Positions 1 through 5,444 of a stretch of 5,444 nt of DNA are shown here, piece by piece. Source of the DNA: an uncultured Burkholderiales bacterium (GTDB lineage: Bacteria > Pseudomonadota > Gammaproteobacteria > Burkholderiales > Burkholderiaceae); assembly GCA_903845315.1 (NCBI GenBank), contig CAIMWY010000450.1, positions 1-5,444 on the forward strand, in the 5' to 3' direction. Made by a program: the position numbers and the translations under genes. The number at the start of each line of letters is the position of its first letter. The stretch's first letter is position 1. Under the pieces are notes generated by a model, which did not search any database, had not been told where the DNA came from, and saw nothing but the letters and a program-made list of their open reading frames with translations.

Positions 1-1495
1 CTCCCTGAACTTTGTGCCCAACCCCAACATGCCCGCCTTGCAGGGCAAGGGCAAACTCAAAGTCCCACCTCGTGAGCGCAGCGTGATTCGCCTGCCCAGC
101 TTCGACCACGTCAAGTCTGACCCGGTGCTGTATGCCCACGCCAACCGTGTGTTGCATTTGGAAACCAACCCCGGCAATGCCCGCTGCTTGGTGCAGTCGC
201 ATGGCGAAGGCGCTACCGCACGCGATGTGTGGATCAACCCACCCCCCATCCCGTTGAGCACCGCCGAGATGGACTTGGTGTTTGACTTGCCCTATGCACG
301 CAGCCCCCATCCGGTGTATGCCGATGAGAAGAGCAGCCATGACGGCACCACAAAAATCCCAGCCTGGGAGATGATTCGCTTCTCGGTCAACATCATGCGC
401 GGCTGTTTTGGCGGTTGCACGTTTTGTTCGATCACCGAGCACGAAGGACGCATCATCCAAAGCCGCAGCGAAGACTCGGTGATTCGCGAGATCGAAGACA
501 TCCGCGACAAGGTGTCGGGCTTCACCGGCGTCATCAGCGACTTGGGTGGCCCCACGGCCAACATGTACCGCATTGGCTGCAAAAGCCCCGAGATTGAGGC
601 CGCGTGTCGCAAGCCGAGTTGTGTCTATCCGGGCATTTGCCAAAACCTCAACACCGACCACAGCTCACTGATTCACATGTACCGCCGTGCGCGGGCCTTG
701 AAAGGCGTGAAGAAAATTTTGATTGGTTCCGGGCTGCGCTACGACCTGGCGGTCAAATCACCCGAGTACGTCAAAGAGCTGGTGACCCACCACGTGGGGG
801 GCTACCTCAAGATCGCACCGGAGCACACCGAGGGCGGACCACTGTCCAAGATGATGAAGCCCGGCATTGGCAGCTACGACAAGTTCAAGCAGATGTTTGA
901 CCGCTTCTCCGCCGAGGCTGGCAAAAAGCAGTATTTGGTGCCGTACTTCATCGCGGCTCACCCGGGCACGCGAGACGAAGACATGATGAACCTGGCCTTG
1001 TGGCTGAAGAAAAACGGCTTTCGTGCTGACCAGGTACAGACTTTTTACCCCAGCCCGATGGCCACAGCCACGGCCATGTACCACTCAGGCAAAGACCCCT
1101 TGTCTCGGGTCACACGCACCAGCGAAGCGGTCGACATCGTACGAGGGGAGCGCCGCAGGCGCTTGCACAAAGCTTTTCTGCGCTACCACGATGCCAACAA
1201 TTGGCCGTTGTTGCGCGAGGCCTTGAAAGCCATGGGACGTGCCGATTTGATTGGCAACGGCAAGCACCATTTGATTCCAACGTTCCAGCCTCTGACCGAC
1301 GGCGGCTACACCAGTGCGCGGCGCAAAAACAGCACGATCACGCCTAAAGCCAGTGCGTCCAAAGCGGGTGTGGCGACGTCAACGATGCGCAACGAACCCA
1401 CCAAAGGGCGGGTGCTCACGCAACACACAGGCTTGCCGCCACGCGTGACAGGTGCCGCCAAACCTTTAGCGGCCAAACGCAAAACAGGTCGTTGA
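1..1495 (+). CDS. ygiQ: YgiQ family radical SAM protein, 5' end cut off by the window
   Basis: Partial gene: the frame is open to the left edge (first whole codon at base 2), so 497 C-terminal residues are visible of a family usually about 700-770 residues long. The GTG at 14 is internal, not a start. The radical SAM signature C-X3-C-X2-C (CFGGCTFC) lies at 404-427 and should bind a [4Fe-4S] cluster and S-adenosylmethionine. Further family blocks are [10 protein letters not shown] (from 539), a four-cysteine segment (578-640), [11 protein letters not shown] (from 806), HPGT (959-970) and QVQTFYPSP (1031-1057). The region after this, ending near [11 protein letters not shown], matches the C-terminal domain I know as DUF3362, followed by a basic Ser/Ala/Lys/Thr-rich tail of about 65 residues that looks disordered. 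The substrate of YgiQ is unknown to me. The protein should be cytosolic. It converges on smpB. Family assignment is secure; biochemical role is not. Confidence 0.93.
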   Translation, partial: SLNFVPNPNMPALQGKGKLKVPPRERSVIRLPSFDHVKSDPVLYAHANRVLHLETNPGNARCLVQSHGEGATARDVWINPPPIPLSTAEMDLVFDLPYARSPHPVYADEKSSHDGTTKIPAWEMIRFSVNIMRGCFGGCTFCSITEHEGRIIQSRSEDSVIREIEDIRDKVSGFTGVISDLGGPTANMYRIGCKSPEIEAACRKPSCVYPGICQNLNTDHSSLIHMYRRARALKGVKKILIGSGLRYDLAVKSPEYVKELVTHHVGGYLKIAPEHTEGGPLSKMMKPGIGSYDKFKQMFDRFSAEAGKKQYLVPYFIAAHPGTRDEDMMNLALWLKKNGFRADQVQTFYPSPMATATAMYHSGKDPLSRVTRTSEAVDIVRGERRRRLHKAFLRYHDANNWPLLREALKAMGRADLIGNGKHHLIPTFQPLTDGGYTSARRKNSTITPKASASKAGVATSTMRNEPTKGRVLTQHTGLPPRVTGAAKPLAAKRKTGR

Positions 1496-1503
1496 GGGCT
1501 GCT

Positions 1504-1980
1504 TTATTTGTGCCGGCTTTTCATGGCACGCTCAACCTCGCGCTTGCCTTCGCGGTCTTTGATCGTGTCGCGTTTGTCGTGCTCGGCTTTACCCTTGGCA
1601 AGGGCAATTTCGCATTTGATCTTGCCGTTTTTCCAGTGCAGATTGATGGGCACTAAGGTGTATCCTTTTTGCTCAACCTTGCCAATCAGACGTTTGATCT
1701 CGTCTTTCTTCATCAGCAGTTTTTTGGTCCGCACAGAGTCTGGGCTGACGTGGCTGGATGCGGTGTGCAGTGGGTTGATTTGGCAGCCAATGACGTAGAG
1801 CTCGCCATCGCGGATGACGACATAGCCGTCGGTGAGTTGCACCTTGCCTTCACGCGCAGATTTGACCTCCCAGCCCTGAAGCACCATGCCGGCTTCAAAC
1901 TTTTCTTCAAAGAAATAGTTGTATGCGGCCTTTTTGTTGTCGGCAATGCGTGAGGGAGTTGCGGGTTTTTTCGTGGCCAT
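1504..1980 (-). CDS. smpB: SsrA-binding protein SmpB (tmRNA partner, trans-translation)
   Basis: A 158-residue protein, the usual length (about 155-160). SmpB binds the tRNA-like end of tmRNA (SsrA), brings it to the empty A site of stalled ribosomes and lets the tagging and rescue reaction start, in the cytosol. Visible family marks: [17 protein letters not shown] (15-31), GWEVKS (36-41) in the OB-fold core, a central block with [34 protein letters not shown], and the basic C-terminal tail beginning KRDTIKDRE at residue 136, which forms a helix in the mRNA channel during rescue. The start is the CAT at 1978-1980 (MATKK). The frame stays open another 51 codons upstream, into antisense ratA, but this extension matches no SmpB start and would overlap ratA. 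A second ATG at 2002-2004 (adding MVTIVRST) is less likely. An AAGAAG at 1985-1990 could be a weak ribosome binding site, only 4 bases from the start. The tmRNA gene itself is not in the window. Confidence 0.96.
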   Translation of the reverse strand: MATKKPATPSRIADNKKAAYNYFFEEKFEAGMVLQGWEVKSAREGKVQLTDGYVVIRDGELYVIGCQINPLHTASSHVSPDSVRTKKLLMKKDEIKRLIGKVEQKGYTLVPINLHWKNGKIKCEIALAKGKAEHDKRDTIKDREGKREVERAMKSRHK

Positions 1981-1989
1981 GGTGCTTCT

Positions 1990-1995
1990 TACAAT
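1990..1995 (+). promoter_or_regulatory. Candidate -10 hexamer for ratA in the 27-base smpB/ratA divergent gap
   Basis: TACAAT matches the sigma-70 -10 consensus at 5 of 6 positions and sits 12 bases before the ratA ATG, so a transcript starting about 7 bases downstream would have a leader of only a few bases. No convincing -35 is present: at 17-18 base spacing the sequence is a run of T inside the smpB start region (1966-1972). The opposite strand of the same bases reads TATTGT, a 4 of 6 match that could serve smpB. This is a sequence match only. Confidence 0.3.
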
Positions 1996-2007
1996 AGTGA
2001 CCATTCT

Positions 2008-2460
2008 ATGAAAACCGTCCACAAGTCTCTTCTTATTTGGTTCAGCGCTGAGGAAATGTTTGCCTTGGTCACCGATGTGGTGCGTTATCCCGAGTTCCTG
2101 CCTTGGTGTGAGCGCGGTGCTGTGCTGACACAAGATGGCAACGAGATGACCGCTGAAATTGGCATGTCCTTGGGCGGTTTTCGCAAAAGCTTTTCAACCC
2201 GCAACCAGCACGTGCCAGGTCGCCAAGTGAAGTTGCAACTCATTGATGGGCCCTTCAAGCATTTGGATGGCACGTGGGACTTTCATCCCCTGACTGATCC
2301 CAACTCACAAGCCCCGCAACGCGCCTGCCGGATCGAGCTGACTTTGAACTACAGCTTTGACAGCATGTTCGGTGCTCTGGTCGGACCCGTGTTTGACAAG
2401 ATTGCATCCACCTTGGTGGATGCCTTTGTCAAGCGCGCAGAGCAGGTGTACACCACGTGA
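2008..2460 (+). CDS. ratA: RatA-type START/COQ10-like protein (ribosome association toxin or ubiquinone-binding protein)
   Basis: A 150-residue single-domain protein of the polyketide cyclase/START family, close to E. coli RatA (YfjG, about 145-158 residues depending on the start). Visible family marks: [12 protein letters not shown] (13-24), YPEFLPWC (27-34), a TRNQ segment (64-67), [13 protein letters not shown] (78-90), FHPL (92-95), CRIEL (107-111), and an amphipathic C-terminal helix (about 125-147). About seven extra residues between FHPL and CRIE (roughly 96-106) lengthen a loop compared with my recollection of E. coli. In E. coli, RatA was reported to bind the 50S subunit and block 70S formation. 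Its eukaryotic relative Coq10 binds ubiquinone and supports respiration, so the physiological role is open. The ATG at 2008 is the only start in frame before an upstream stop. No strong ribosome binding site precedes it (only GTGA at 1997-2000). It heads a tight operon with ratB and an unknown gene. Confidence 0.92.
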   Translation: MKTVHKSLLIWFSAEEMFALVTDVVRYPEFLPWCERGAVLTQDGNEMTAEIGMSLGGFRKSFSTRNQHVPGRQVKLQLIDGPFKHLDGTWDFHPLTDPNSQAPQRACRIELTLNYSFDSMFGALVGPVFDKIASTLVDAFVKRAEQVYTT

Positions 2461-2825
2461 CGCAACCCACGCCAGTCACCCCCGCAATGCACATCTGTGT
2501 GATGGTGTCCGCTGCACCCCGCGTGGTCCATGAACGCCAAATTGCCTTGCCTCCTGGCAGCACCGTGCAGCAGGCCTTGCACGCCAGTGGTTTGTTGGCC
2601 GAATTCCCAGAACTTGACTTGAACAATCAAGCGCTGTGGTTGCTGGGTATTTGGGGGCGAAAAATCACCACCGGTCATGTACTGCGTGACTTGGACCGAG
2701 TGGAGTTGTACCGGCCCTTGACGGTGGATCCGAAGGTGGCACGCCGTGAGCGTTTTCAAAAACAAGGCACCCAACGCGCGGGCTTGTTTGCCAAGCGCCG
2801 CGAGGGTGCCAAAGCTGGCTACTGA
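2457..2825 (+). CDS. ratB: RnfH family ubiquitin-fold protein RatB
   Basis: A 122-residue protein of the RnfH/RatB family (beta-grasp, ubiquitin-like). Visible marks are VHERQIALPPGSTVQQALHAS (24-44), LNNQALWLLGIWGRKI (55-70), and the best conserved segment DRVELYRPLTVDPKVARRER (80-99). A basic tail rich in Lys/Arg/Gly follows. E. coli RatB is about 96 residues, so this protein is longer at both ends. The GTG start at 2457 overlaps the ratA stop in the arrangement GTGA, a typical translational coupling junction, and an AGCAGG (2441-2446) lies about 10 bases upstream. An ATG at 2487 (residue 11) is an alternative without a purine-rich site, and the first ten residues are Pro/Thr-rich and unlike the family, so the start is uncertain. 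The gene is named as partner of RatA by position; that it acts as an antitoxin is not established, and some family members are named for proximity to rnf electron transport genes. Confidence 0.9.
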   Translation: MTQPTPVTPAMHICVMVSAAPRVVHERQIALPPGSTVQQALHASGLLAEFPELDLNNQALWLLGIWGRKITTGHVLRDLDRVELYRPLTVDPKVARRERFQKQGTQRAGLFAKRREGAKAGY

Positions 2826-2828
2826 TTC

Positions 2829-5391
<2,563 letters not shown>

Positions 5392-5405
5392 AAAACTCTC
5401 CTGCT

Positions 5406-5437
5406 CAAAACCACCTTTCGGGGTGGTTTTGTTTTTT
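5406..5437 (+). terminator. Intrinsic (rho-independent) terminator after guaB
   Basis: A perfect 10-base stem, CAAAACCACC (5406-5415) paired with GGTGGTTTTG (5422-5431), encloses the loop TTTCGG and is followed directly by six T (5432-5437). An added T-G wobble would leave a TTCG tetraloop. It starts 14 bases after the guaB stop. On the opposite strand the hairpin is followed by AGCAGG rather than a T tract, so it looks one-directional. Confidence 0.9.
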
Positions 5438-5444
5438 GAGACAA

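Noticed and set aside
14..16. GTG at 14 as start of the radical SAM gene
   Set aside because: The frame is open to the left edge and the family has over 200 more N-terminal residues, so the gene is simply cut by the window.
1981..2133. N-terminal extension of smpB by 51 residues in the open frame
   Set aside because: It lies antisense to ratA and matches no SmpB start; MATKK at 1980 gives the normal family length.

Overview
The window reads as an ordinary chromosomal stretch of a betaproteobacterium, most likely order Burkholderiales and probably the Comamonadaceae. This is an inference from moderately high GC, the protein sequence style, and the gene set smpB / ratA / ratB (RnfH family) / a betaproteobacterial protein of unknown function / guaB. 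No mobile element, CRISPR array, tRNA, rRNA or phage gene was seen. Gene density is very high: no gene-free gap exceeds about 75 bases.

Left part (1-1980): the 3' two thirds of a YgiQ-type radical SAM gene enters from the left edge on the + strand. It runs tail to tail into smpB on the - strand, with only 8 bases between the two stop codons. SmpB is the partner protein of tmRNA in rescue of stalled ribosomes.

Middle part (1981-3848): smpB and ratA are divergent, with 27 bases between their start codons. ratA, ratB and a 339-residue protein of unknown function follow on the + strand. ratA and ratB overlap by 4 bases and the third gene starts 3 bases after ratB ends, so they form a tight, probably translationally coupled operon. 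RatA is a START/COQ10-like protein reported in E. coli to interfere with ribosomal subunit joining. RatB is a ubiquitin-fold RnfH-family protein.

Right part (3849-5444): a 73-base spacer carries a candidate sigma-70 promoter with a G-rich discriminator and a good ribosome binding site. It is followed by a complete guaB (IMP dehydrogenase, first committed step of GMP synthesis) and a clear intrinsic terminator close to the right edge.

Taken together the window joins ribosome rescue (smpB), a ribosome- or quinone-linked START protein (ratA) and guanine nucleotide synthesis (guaB). No new multi-gene system is evident. The least understood items are the unknown operon protein, the extra four-cysteine cluster in the YgiQ-type protein, and the compressed smpB/ratA control region.
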